Source of the DNA: Robinsoniella peoriensis
Lineage (GTDB): Bacteria; Bacillota; Clostridia; Lachnospirales; Lachnospiraceae
Assembly: GCF_000797495.1 (NCBI RefSeq)
Contig: NZ_JTGN01000008.1
Location: forward strand, 1 to 64,000
Direction: 5' to 3'
Length of the DNA: 64,000 nt
Positions 48,718-57,590 of this stretch are shown here, piece by piece (within the stretch, counting starts at the first letter, position 1; the number at the start of each line of letters is the position of its first letter). The translations under genes were made by a program, and so were the position numbers. The notes beneath the pieces were generated by a model. That model was given only the letters and a program-made list of their open reading frames with translations, was not told where the DNA came from and searched no databases.

Positions 48718-50593
48718 ATCAGAAAAGAAAACAATGGAAAAAGTAAACGGAAAAGTAGTGAAGAGACTCTTGTCCTATATCGGGCAGTATAAACTGCGCT
48801 TTACCTTAGTGCTTATCTGTATCCTGATCAGTGCACTGACCAGTGTAGCCAGCTCTTTGTATCTGGAGACGCTGATCGATGATTATATAACACCGCTTTT
48901 ACTGGAAGCGGCGCCTGTATTTACGCCGCTTCTGAGATCTGTCCTGTTTATGGGCTGCATCTATCTGGCTGGTGTTGTGGCAACGCTGCTCTATAACCGG
49001 CTTATGGTTGTAATTGCCCAGGGAATTCTCAAAGATATCAGAGACTCCATGTTTGCAAAAATGCAGACATTGCCCATCCGGTATTTTGATACCCATGCCT
49101 ATGGAGATATTATGAGTCATTATACAAATGATACCGACACGCTGCGTCAAATGATGGCTCAGAGCATACCGCAGATGTTTTCTTCAATGATCACCATTGT
49201 GTCCGTATTTTTTGCAATGCTGTTTACCAGCTGGCAGCTGACCATATTTGTGCTGATTTTTGTATTTATTATGCTGAACGTGACGAAGCTGATCGCGGGA
49301 AAGAGCGGCTACTATTTTATCCGCCAGCAGGCAGCGCTGGGGGGGCTGAATGGTTTTATTGAAGAGATGATAAACGGGCAGAAAGTAATTAAAGTATTCT
49401 GCCATGAAGAAAAGGCTAAGGAAGAATTTAACCAGAAAAATGAGGAACTTTGTGCTGATGCCACTCAGGCAAATGCTTTTGCCAATATATTAATGCCTGT
49501 TATGGGAAATCTGGGAAATCTCCAGTATGTGTTAATTGCTATTTTGGGAGGGACACTGGCGCTGACAGGAATGGCCGGGCTTACCATCGGAACGATTGCT
49601 TCCTTCCTGCAGTTGAGCAGAAGCTTTGTAAATCCCCTCAGCCAGATATCCAACCAGTTAAATATGGTTGTTATGGCACTGGCTGGCGCAGAACGTATTT
49701 TTAATCTGATGGACGAAGAACCGGAAGTGGATGAAGGGTATGTAACGCTGGTAAATGCAGTCTATGACAAAGCAGGAAACCTGACAGAAGCAAAAGAGCG
49801 TACCGGACTATGGGCATGGAAGCATCCTCATGGGGATGGAACACTGACCTATACAGAACTAAAAGGAGAGGTACGGTTCTACGATGTGGATTTCGGATAC
49901 AATGCAGATAAGATCGTGCTGCATAACATAACGCTGTATGCAGAACCGGGGGAAAAACTGGCATTTGTCGGTTCAACGGGAGCAGGGAAAACAACAATTA
50001 CCAATCTCATCAACCGTTTTTATGATCTGGCAGACGGTAAGATCCGTTATGACGATATTAATATTAATAAAATTAAAAAAGACGACCTTCGGCGTTCCCT
50101 GGGTATTGTATTGCAGGATACCAATCTTTTCACCGGAACCATTATGGAAAATATCAGGTATGGAAAACTGGATGCTACTGAAGAAGAAGTATTTGAAGCG
50201 GCACGCCTGGCAAATGCAGACAGTTTTATCCGGAGACTGCCGGATGGATACGATACGGTAATTACCGGAAACGGAGGCAGCCTCTCCCAGGGACAGCGGC
50301 AGCTGATAGCAATAGCCAGAGCGGCAGTGGCTGATCCTCCGGTTATGATTCTGGATGAAGCCACTTCTTCCATTGATACCAGAACGGAATCTATTGTTCA
50401 AAGGGGAATGGACGGGCTGATGCATGGAAGAACGGTATTTGTAATTGCCCACAGATTATCCACGGTACAGAATTCAGATGTGATCATGGTATTGGAACAG
50501 GGGCGGATTATAGAACGGGGAAGCCATGCAAAACTGATCAGTGACAGAGGGAAGTATTACCAGCTCTATACAGGAGCTTTTGAGTTAGAATAA
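48695..50593 (+). CDS. ABC exporter half-transporter with canonical NBD
   Basis: The 632-residue partner subunit (BmrD/TM288-like) has an N-terminal transmembrane domain, then Walker A GSTGAGKTT, a signature of the form LSQGQRQL and Walker B MILDEATSSID with the catalytic Glu. An insertion of about 50 residues before the NBD (VTLVNAVYDKAGNLTEAKE, then an acidic/Trp-containing stretch) is common in this subunit class. AGGAGG nine bases before the ATG lies inside the first subunit gene. Together the two form a heterodimeric multidrug exporter. Confidence 0.93.
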   Translation: MNQNSQNKSEKKTMEKVNGKVVKRLLSYIGQYKLRFTLVLICILISALTSVASSLYLETLIDDYITPLLLEAAPVFTPLLRSVLFMGCIYLAGVVATLLYNRLMVVIAQGILKDIRDSMFAKMQTLPIRYFDTHAYGDIMSHYTNDTDTLRQMMAQSIPQMFSSMITIVSVFFAMLFTSWQLTIFVLIFVFIMLNVTKLIAGKSGYYFIRQQAALGGLNGFIEEMINGQKVIKVFCHEEKAKEEFNQKNEELCADATQANAFANILMPVMGNLGNLQYVLIAILGGTLALTGMAGLTIGTIASFLQLSRSFVNPLSQISNQLNMVVMALAGAERIFNLMDEEPEVDEGYVTLVNAVYDKAGNLTEAKERTGLWAWKHPHGDGTLTYTELKGEVRFYDVDFGYNADKIVLHNITLYAEPGEKLAFVGSTGAGKTTITNLINRFYDLADGKIRYDDININKIKKDDLRRSLGIVLQDTNLFTGTIMENIRYGKLDATEEEVFEAARLANADSFIRRLPDGYDTVITGNGGSLSQGQRQLIAIARAAVADPPVMILDEATSSIDTRTESIVQRGMDGLMHGRTVFVIAHRLSTVQNSDVIMVLEQGRIIERGSHAKLISDRGKYYQLYTGAFELE

Positions 50594-50678
50594 GGGGATA
50601 TTTTGTATAAAAGTATAAGAATATCATAAATGTGTAAAAAATACTCAAAAAATTGCAACGATAAATGCCAATTGCTAG

Positions 50679-50687
50679 TGCTATAAT
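50679..50687 (+). promoter_or_regulatory. Extended -10 promoter of the GH2 surface-protein gene
   Basis: TGCTATAAT lies 74 bp before the ATG at 50761. No strong -35 is present, so an activator is possible. Confidence 0.5.
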
Positions 50688-50760
50688 GTCAAAGACAAGG
50701 TGAAAATTCGTATATAAATTGTACGATTTACACAAAACAAACCTTAAGAAGGAGGACATT

Positions 50761-53700
50761 ATGGGCAAGAGAAGAAAGAAACTATTGAGCATGGCATTGG
50801 TTGTCGGTATGGTAGTATCCAACCTGTCACCGTATACGAATGTACTGGCGGCAGAACCGGATAATGTGTCCACGGGGAGTGCAGAAACAGCGGAGTTAAA
50901 TGAAGACCCCGGCGATGCACTGCCCCCTGGGACTGCAAAGGCAATTAAGGAGACAGAGTCAGAAACAGAACCAGAAACAGAACCGGTCAGCCGGGTGGAG
51001 ACAGAAACAGAAGCAGTAAGGGAATCAACGTCGCAAGCAGAGACAATTGCAGAGACAAACCAGGTGGAAACAGAAAAAGAAACAATGAGTGAAACCGAGA
51101 CACAGCTGACAGAAGAAAACGAGACTGAAACTGCCAGGGAGACAAAGAATAAAAATGCAGCAGCAGTCAATAATGTGGATGTAAATGGATTGTTTGCAGA
51201 ATATTATACGACTTCCGGTAGTGGAAAGAATGTGAAACTGGATGCACTCAAGTCAAAAGGTATTGATTATAATATTAATTACGGGGATTTGAATGCCAAG
51301 CTGATGCTTACAACGGGAAAAGATGATTATGCCGGCATCCGCTGGAGCGGCAGAATCCGGGTACCGGAAACAGCGGATTACACCTTCTACGGTCTTGCTG
51401 ACAATGGAATCAGACTGTGGGTGAATGGAGAGCAGCTGTTTAATTACTGGGACGGCGAGTCCTGGGATATATTACAGACAAGTAAAGGAGTAGCATTAGA
51501 AGCAGGAAAATTCTATGATATTAAAGTAGAATATTTTGACTACAGCGGAGGCGCACATGCCACTTTATCCTGGAGTAATAACAAAGGATTGAAGGACAAG
51601 AGTACCATTCCGTCATCTGCATTTTTCCTCCCCTCTGATTATAATGGAATTTATATTGGAAGCATCGATACTTCCCAAGCGAACCTGAAGGAAGGCGAAG
51701 ACTTTAAGGGGGATGTAACAGTAAATGGTTTTGGACTGGATCAGGTGGAAAGTTTTGAGATTGTAAAGACTTCCGGTGAATCCCTGAAGACTCCTGTCTA
51801 CGCAGAAGTAACCTCACAAAAAAATGAAGAAGCAAAAATTGTAATCCCAAATATGGAAACCGGTACATACAAGCTGAAAATCAAACAGAGCAATACTGCC
51901 GTGATTTCAAAAGGCCTTATCATTGTAAAACCGGGAACAGAGGAAGTTCCAACAAGAACAGAACGTCCAAGGGCAGACTGGGAAAGAGAGTCCTATGTAA
52001 ACTTAAACGGAATCTGGGAGTTCGACTTTGACGCAGATGAAGAAGGAAAAAATGCAGGCTGGTATAATCCGGATCAGGAATTTTCAAGATCCATTAACGT
52101 ACCGTTCTGCTGGGAATCTTCTTTAAGCGGTATCAGTGACCCTGATTATAAAGGTCAGGCATGGTACAAGAAAACAGTTCGTGTAGACAAGTCCTGGGAA
52201 GGCAGAAAAATCTTCTTAAAGTTCGGAGCCGTTGACTGGAAATGCAAGCTCTGGGTCAATGGGGAAGAAGTCGGAGAACACATTGGCGGGTACAGCGCAT
52301 TTGAAATGGATGTCACAGATCATATGAAAGCGGGCGAAGACAATGTTATAACGCTCTGGGTAGAGGATAAAGGAAGCTACGGCGATGACAGCTATCCGGC
52401 ATTGATTGGTAAACAGGGAAGAAACGCACCTTGCGGATATATCCATACAAGCGGAATCTGGCAGACAGTGGGTATGGAAGCCAGAAGTGCAACCTATCTG
52501 GACAATGCCAAAGCAGTTTCGGATATTGACAATGCTACGGTAACTTATGATCTGGATGTAACCACAGATAAAGACCAGACACTTACAGTGGAATATGATT
52601 TTGCAAGCACCGTATATGACATGGAAAATGACGTGGATATCCCTACCGGTTCCGTGGTAGAGGGAAGCCAGGAGATTCAGGTAGAATCAGGTGACAACGA
52701 GGTGGAACTTTCCCCGATTGCCATTGCAAACCAGAAACTCTGGAATTACGATGATCCAAATCTTTACCAGGGTACCCTGACCGTTAAGGATATGGATGGA
52801 AATGTACTGGATGAACTTTCTACTTACTTTGGACTTCGTAAGGTAGAAGCGAAATATTACAATGAAGACCTGGGTGTAAAATATATTTATCTCAATGATG
52901 AACCTGTTTATATGTCAGGACTTCTGGACCAGGGCTTCTGGGAAGAGGGAATCTATACCGCACCATCCGAAGATGCTTTAAAATATGATATTCTGGCAAT
53001 GAAAGAAGCCGGATTCAATATGATCCGTAAGCATCTGAAAATTGAAGATCCGCTGCAGTATTACTGGTGTGATAAATTAGGAATGATGGTATGGCAGGAT
53101 ATGCCGCATGCAACCGCTATGGTGCCCTCCAAAGAAGGCGGCGAGGCGCTTGGCAGAAAATATTATGAAGAATGCCTGGATGCTGCAATGGAAATGAACT
53201 ATAACCATCCGTCAATTGTGTCCGTTATGCTGTTCAACGAAACCTGGGGACTGTATGCGGCATATAATGATAACGGCAAGAACCGGAACGTAAAAGCATC
53301 TGACGGCAAGAGTACGGCAGAGTGGGTAGAGTACTTATATAATAAGACAAAAGGGGCATATCCGAATATGCTGATTGAGGATATGAGTCCCTGCAACAGT
53401 GACCACGTTCAGCCGTCTGACCTGAATACATACCACATGTATCCAAAATCTTATGACGGTACTGTAGGTGATGTGGAGAACAGGGTTAACAATGCATATG
53501 TAGGATCAGAAAATAACTATAAGTTCGGCTTTAAGCAGGATGGCGATCCCCTTTTGAACAGTGAGTACGGCGGTGTTGCTGCTTATGACGGCGATTTTGA
53601 CATCTCCTATTGCTTTAAATTTATGACAGATGTTCAGAGAAGATATGAAAAACAAAGCGGATTTGTATATACAGAGCCATTTGACGTAGAATACGAGCGC

Positions 53701-56700
53701 AACGGAATATTGACCTATGACAGGCAGAAGAAGATCTTTGGCTATGATGAAATTGCATATGGCGGTGACATGGGAATCCAGGATTTAGTACAGGAGACCT
53801 ATATCGGAATCGTAGACAGTCCGGTTAAAAATGTAAAACCGGGAGCAAAGATAAAAACAAAGATTATGGCAATGAGCTGGACAAATGATGTACCGGAAAA
53901 TACCGTTGTAAAATGGCGTTTCGACGGAACAGACATCTATGGAAACAATATCAGCACAGACCTTGCCGGTACACTGGGAATGGAAATTATCCCTTATGAA
54001 AAAGCAGAAGCAAGCCTTTCCTTCCATGCGCCTGCCCAGGCTTGTGTTGGAACTTTAACCGTATGGATAGAAGGACCGGATGGAGCAAAAATTGCGAAAA
54101 ACTTTACCAATATCGTAGTTGCAGATCCGTCAAGCGAGAATAAAGAACTGGTTCTGGATAATGAAAATGGTTCCATTACCATGAAAGCAGCTGTTAATGA
54201 CCGCAGGATGGTTACCACAGAAGGAACCGGAAGCCAGGATTACAGCTATACATTGCCGGAAAACTTTAACCTGGATACGTTAAATGGCCTTAAAATTATT
54301 GCTGAGGCATCATCCTTCAAAGGTCAGACAGGAACTGATAAGAACCATTCTTCTTTCAGCTCTGCATACAGCCAGACAGCAGAGGGCAGGGAGCGGGCAT
54401 CGGATATGACCGTTTATGTAAACGGCATAGAGGTTGACACGGTTTATCTTCCGGACAACCCAAGGGATATGAGAGGAACACTTTCCCTGAATGCTCCATA
54501 TAACGGTGCAACCAGTGCAGGTGACTTTGGTTATCTGGTAAATTTAAGTGTATCAAAGGAAAAACTGGCTGAAATTAAAGCCGCTATGGGTGACAGTAAA
54601 GTAATGAAAGTTACTTACGCTGTAAAAGAGGATGCAGCAAATCAAAACGGACTTCGTATTTACAACTCCGTATACGGAAGATATGCTGTAAATCCTACCA
54701 TTATCTTAAATCCAAAAGACATTGAAAAAGCAGATCAGGTAACGGCAGTAAAAAATATTAAGACAGATTCTGATAATTACAGTGTTGAAGGTGTCTTATC
54801 CGGCAATTCCAGCCTGAACGTAAGAACGGGCGAAAAAGAAGGATATGTTATCGCTCTTGCAAACGGCGGAAGCAGTATTACCGTTACAAATAAGAAGACA
54901 AACCAGGTGATTGGAGATGCAGCAGAATTGGCAGCAGGAAACCATCACGTAAAAGTAACCTTATTTGACGAACAGATTCGTGTATTTGCAGATAACAACC
55001 CGGAAGCTGCTATAAATGTATTTGACAGAAGCGGTTTTACCGGAGGAATCACGGTAAATGCATCCGGAACCAATCCAGTAGCAGATCTTGTGGTTTCACC
55101 GGAATCCTATGAAGCAGTTAAGTCGGAAATCGATGATACCGTAAAAGATGTTGAAATAACGGATGATTTCAGCGATGCAGATTATGCAAAAAGATATGAA
55201 ATCATGGGTGGTGCATGGAGTGGAAACGTCGTAAACGGCGCACTGAATATGAGCGCTTCTGATCAGGGAGATAAAATGATAATGAAGGGCATCTCCATGT
55301 CAGACGGTATCTACGAAATGGATATCAAAGTAACCAACTCATCAGGAATAAACGGAAATGCAGGATTTTTATTCCGTTCTTCTAACTATAATATTGGACC
55401 GGATGGTGCCAATGGATATTATGCAGGTATTGGTGACCGTTATGTACAGCTTGGACGCATGAGCCAGGGATGGAAAGAGCTTGCTAAAGTTACCGTTCCG
55501 GAACTGGTTGTAGGAAGTACACATACACTCCGCATTGCAGTATTTGGTTCCCGGATCCAGATCTATGTAGATGATGCCCAGGTTCCATGTGTAGACATTA
55601 ATGATTCTACGTATCTGGAAGGCGGCGCAGCTGTCAGAGGCTACCGTGTAGCAGCCACATTAGACAACATCCATGTGGCAAGCATCCCGCGTTATAGCAG
55701 CACATTTGAAAAAGGCAGTGATGAATGGGAAGCAAACGGAAACTGGAAGACCGTGGACGGAGCTTATACTTCCGCTTCTAAGGGCGCATACTCCCTGATT
55801 GACAGCAATAAAATAAAAGATGTTCTGTTTGCAGCAGATGTAAAACCGGGAACAGAGGACTCCGTAACCGCAATGCTGCTGCGTACCGTAAGCGGGTCAG
55901 CAGGAATCAGAGGCTATCAGCTGGTTGCAGATGCAGAAAATGATAAAGTACAGATTGTAAAATCGGAAAATGGCAGGACTACTGTTCTGGCGGAAACCGG
56001 CATGCGCCTTCAGGCAGGCAGGACATACCGTTTAACTGTGGAAATGCAGGGCTCAGTTATCAAGGCTTATAAAAATGACAACAGAGAAGCGCTTATGATA
56101 GCAGAAGATTCGGCATTTACCGCAGGTCAGATTGGTATCATGAATGTAAATGGAACTTCGGCCATCGACAACGTTGCAGTCAACAACCAGTTTATTGACG
56201 GCGGGTTAATGAAACCGGCAGATCCAAAAGCGCTGGATGAAATCATTGCAGAAGCACAAAAAGCAGATGCGGGCAAATATACCGCAGATTCTTACAGCAG
56301 ACTCAAAGCAGCTCTGGATGCGGCCCTGGATGCGGATCGTTACGATCAGCAGGAAATTGACGGGGCAGTTACAGCAGTCAGAGAAGCGCTTAACCAGCTG
56401 GTATTAAAACCAGTTGATCTTACGGTATTGAACAGTAAAATTGCAGAAGCGAAGAAATTAGACCCAGGCAGATACACGGCAGATTCTTATGCCAAAGTAA
56501 AAGCAGCACTGGCAGCAGCGGAAGCAGTGAATAAAAAAGACCAGGCAGCAGTAGATGCAGCAGCAAAAGCATTAGGTGATGCCATTGGACAGCTCAAGAT
56601 AAAACCTGCAGACTTAAGTGTATTAAACCAGAAGATTGCAGAAGCGAAGAAACTGGATGTGAACAAGTATACCGCCGATTCTTATGCTAAGGTAAAAGCG

Positions 56701-57321
56701 GCACTGGCAGCAGCAGAAGCAGTTAATAAGAACGACCAGGCAGCAGTAAATGCGGCAGCAAAGAACTTAAGTGATGCAATGGCACAGCTCAAGGTGAAAC
56801 CGGCCGCTCCGAAGGTACCTAAGAAAAATGCAGTCTATACCGTCAACAGTCTTGTATACAAAGTAACAAAATCTTCATCCAAAAACGGAACCGTAAAAGT
56901 AATGAAGGCAAAGAAAAAATCATATACCTCCATCAGTGTTCCAAAGACCGTAAAATTAAATGGTTATACCTTCAAGGTTACGGAGATCTATAAGAATGCA
57001 TTTAAAAACAATACCAAATTAAAGACAGTTAAGATTGCAGATAATGTAAGCAAAATCGGCTCTTACGCATTTGCAGGATGCAGAAAACTGAAATCCGTTA
57101 CAATTGGTAAAGGACTGAAAAGCATCGGAAGCAAAGCATTCTATAATGACAAAGTATTAAAGAGTATCGTAATAAAATCAACAAAAGTCAGCAAAGTTTA
57201 CAGCAAAGCATTCAGCGGAATCCATAAGAACGCTTATATTAATGTGCCAAACAAAAAGGCATCTGATTATAAGAAAACCTTCAAAAAAGGGAATCCGGCA
57301 AAGACGGTAAAGATTAAATAA
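50761..57321 (+). CDS. Giant secreted PA14-GH2-FIVAR-LRR protein
   Basis: The 2186-residue protein has a signal peptide (LLSMALVVGMVVSNLSPYTN), then a Glu/Thr-rich linker (ETESETEPETEP-type, ~60-130), a PA14 domain (~139-290), an IPT-like segment and a GH2 glycosidase (~398-1005). Two concanavalin-like modules (~1463-1813), three FIVAR helical repeats (~1823-2015) and BspA-type leucine-rich repeats (~2040-2186) follow. The acid/base is E827 (LFNETWG) and the nucleophile E935 (LNSEYGG). It would remove beta-linked galactose, glucuronate or HexNAc from host glycans; which one is open. No sortase motif is present. AAGGAGG before ATG 50761 sets the start. A terminator and a hairpin core element follow. 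Confidence 0.88.
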   Translation: MGKRRKKLLSMALVVGMVVSNLSPYTNVLAAEPDNVSTGSAETAELNEDPGDALPPGTAKAIKETESETEPETEPVSRVETETEAVRESTSQAETIAETNQVETEKETMSETETQLTEENETETARETKNKNAAAVNNVDVNGLFAEYYTTSGSGKNVKLDALKSKGIDYNINYGDLNAKLMLTTGKDDYAGIRWSGRIRVPETADYTFYGLADNGIRLWVNGEQLFNYWDGESWDILQTSKGVALEAGKFYDIKVEYFDYSGGAHATLSWSNNKGLKDKSTIPSSAFFLPSDYNGIYIGSIDTSQANLKEGEDFKGDVTVNGFGLDQVESFEIVKTSGESLKTPVYAEVTSQKNEEAKIVIPNMETGTYKLKIKQSNTAVISKGLIIVKPGTEEVPTRTERPRADWERESYVNLNGIWEFDFDADEEGKNAGWYNPDQEFSRSINVPFCWESSLSGISDPDYKGQAWYKKTVRVDKSWEGRKIFLKFGAVDWKCKLWVNGEEVGEHIGGYSAFEMDVTDHMKAGEDNVITLWVEDKGSYGDDSYPALIGKQGRNAPCGYIHTSGIWQTVGMEARSATYLDNAKAVSDIDNATVTYDLDVTTDKDQTLTVEYDFASTVYDMENDVDIPTGSVVEGSQEIQVESGDNEVELSPIAIANQKLWNYDDPNLYQGTLTVKDMDGNVLDELSTYFGLRKVEAKYYNEDLGVKYIYLNDEPVYMSGLLDQGFWEEGIYTAPSEDALKYDILAMKEAGFNMIRKHLKIEDPLQYYWCDKLGMMVWQDMPHATAMVPSKEGGEALGRKYYEECLDAAMEMNYNHPSIVSVMLFNETWGLYAAYNDNGKNRNVKASDGKSTAEWVEYLYNKTKGAYPNMLIEDMSPCNSDHVQPSDLNTYHMYPKSYDGTVGDVENRVNNAYVGSENNYKFGFKQDGDPLLNSEYGGVAAYDGDFDISYCFKFMTDVQRRYEKQSGFVYTEPFDVEYERNGILTYDRQKKIFGYDEIAYGGDMGIQDLVQETYIGIVDSPVKNVKPGAKIKTKIMAMSWTNDVPENTVVKWRFDGTDIYGNNISTDLAGTLGMEIIPYEKAEASLSFHAPAQACVGTLTVWIEGPDGAKIAKNFTNIVVADPSSENKELVLDNENGSITMKAAVNDRRMVTTEGTGSQDYSYTLPENFNLDTLNGLKIIAEASSFKGQTGTDKNHSSFSSAYSQTAEGRERASDMTVYVNGIEVDTVYLPDNPRDMRGTLSLNAPYNGATSAGDFGYLVNLSVSKEKLAEIKAAMGDSKVMKVTYAVKEDAANQNGLRIYNSVYGRYAVNPTIILNPKDIEKADQVTAVKNIKTDSDNYSVEGVLSGNSSLNVRTGEKEGYVIALANGGSSITVTNKKTNQVIGDAAELAAGNHHVKVTLFDEQIRVFADNNPEAAINVFDRSGFTGGITVNASGTNPVADLVVSPESYEAVKSEIDDTVKDVEITDDFSDADYAKRYEIMGGAWSGNVVNGALNMSASDQGDKMIMKGISMSDGIYEMDIKVTNSSGINGNAGFLFRSSNYNIGPDGANGYYAGIGDRYVQLGRMSQGWKELAKVTVPELVVGSTHTLRIAVFGSRIQIYVDDAQVPCVDINDSTYLEGGAAVRGYRVAATLDNIHVASIPRYSSTFEKGSDEWEANGNWKTVDGAYTSASKGAYSLIDSNKIKDVLFAADVKPGTEDSVTAMLLRTVSGSAGIRGYQLVADAENDKVQIVKSENGRTTVLAETGMRLQAGRTYRLTVEMQGSVIKAYKNDNREALMIAEDSAFTAGQIGIMNVNGTSAIDNVAVNNQFIDGGLMKPADPKALDEIIAEAQKADAGKYTADSYSRLKAALDAALDADRYDQQEIDGAVTAVREALNQLVLKPVDLTVLNSKIAEAKKLDPGRYTADSYAKVKAALAAAEAVNKKDQAAVDAAAKALGDAIGQLKIKPADLSVLNQKIAEAKKLDVNKYTADSYAKVKAALAAAEAVNKNDQAAVNAAAKNLSDAMAQLKVKPAAPKVPKKNAVYTVNSLVYKVTKSSSKNGTVKVMKAKKKSYTSISVPKTVKLNGYTFKVTEIYKNAFKNNTKLKTVKIADNVSKIGSYAFAGCRKLKSVTIGKGLKSIGSKAFYNDKVLKSIVIKSTKVSKVYSKAFSGIHKNAYINVPNKKASDYKKTFKKGNPAKTVKIK
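56230..56800 (+). repeat. Three FIVAR-domain repeats
   Basis: Three units of ~66 residues share the pattern L-x-IAEAKK-LD-YTADSYAKVKAAL followed by AAK-L-DA. Units two and three are almost identical in protein and close in DNA, indicating recent duplication. Confidence 0.85.
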
Positions 57322-57326
57322 TTGAG

Positions 57327-57369
57327 AAAAGACTGCTCCGGTTTTTATGGCTGGAAGCAGTCTTTTTTT
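57327..57369 (+). terminator. Terminator after the GH2 surface-protein gene
   Basis: AAAAGACTGCT pairs with AGCAGTCTTTT around an 18-nt loop, followed by more T. It lies directly next to the hairpin core at 57372. Confidence 0.85.
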
Positions 57370-57371
57370 GA

Positions 57372-57505
57372 TTTTTGGCGGATCGTATTCGACTGGCTCC
57401 TATTGGATACGAAGCGGTCACTGAGCCGGGAAATGCATCAGGATTTCCCTGCAAATGCCTGCAAATACCCGCAAATGCCCGCGAATACCCGCATGCCGCC
57501 AAAAA
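57372..57505 (+). repeat. Solo hairpin core, copy C
   Basis: The same TTTTTGGCGG/CCGCCAAAAA bounds and internal hairpins as copies A and B are present, but without the long outer stem. The first small stem is TCGTAT/ATACGA and the second GGGAAAT/ATTTCCC, each with paired substitutions relative to A/B, while the loops are almost unchanged. The core is 134 nt, 30 longer, because a CYGCAAATRC-like decamer is repeated about four times (57449-57492). It lies between a terminator and the promoter of the two-component genes. Confidence 0.8.
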
Positions 57506-57528
57506 GCGGCTAAATCCCATTTATCAGT

Positions 57529-57557
57529 TTGTATCTTCAAAAGCTTCATGTTATAAT
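57529..57557 (+). promoter_or_regulatory. Promoter of the YesM/YesN-like operon
   Basis: TTGTAT, a 17-bp spacer and TATAAT lie 34 bp before the kinase ATG. Confidence 0.6.
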
Positions 57558-57590
57558 CGGAAAAGATAATGAGGATTTGGGGGATGAGTT

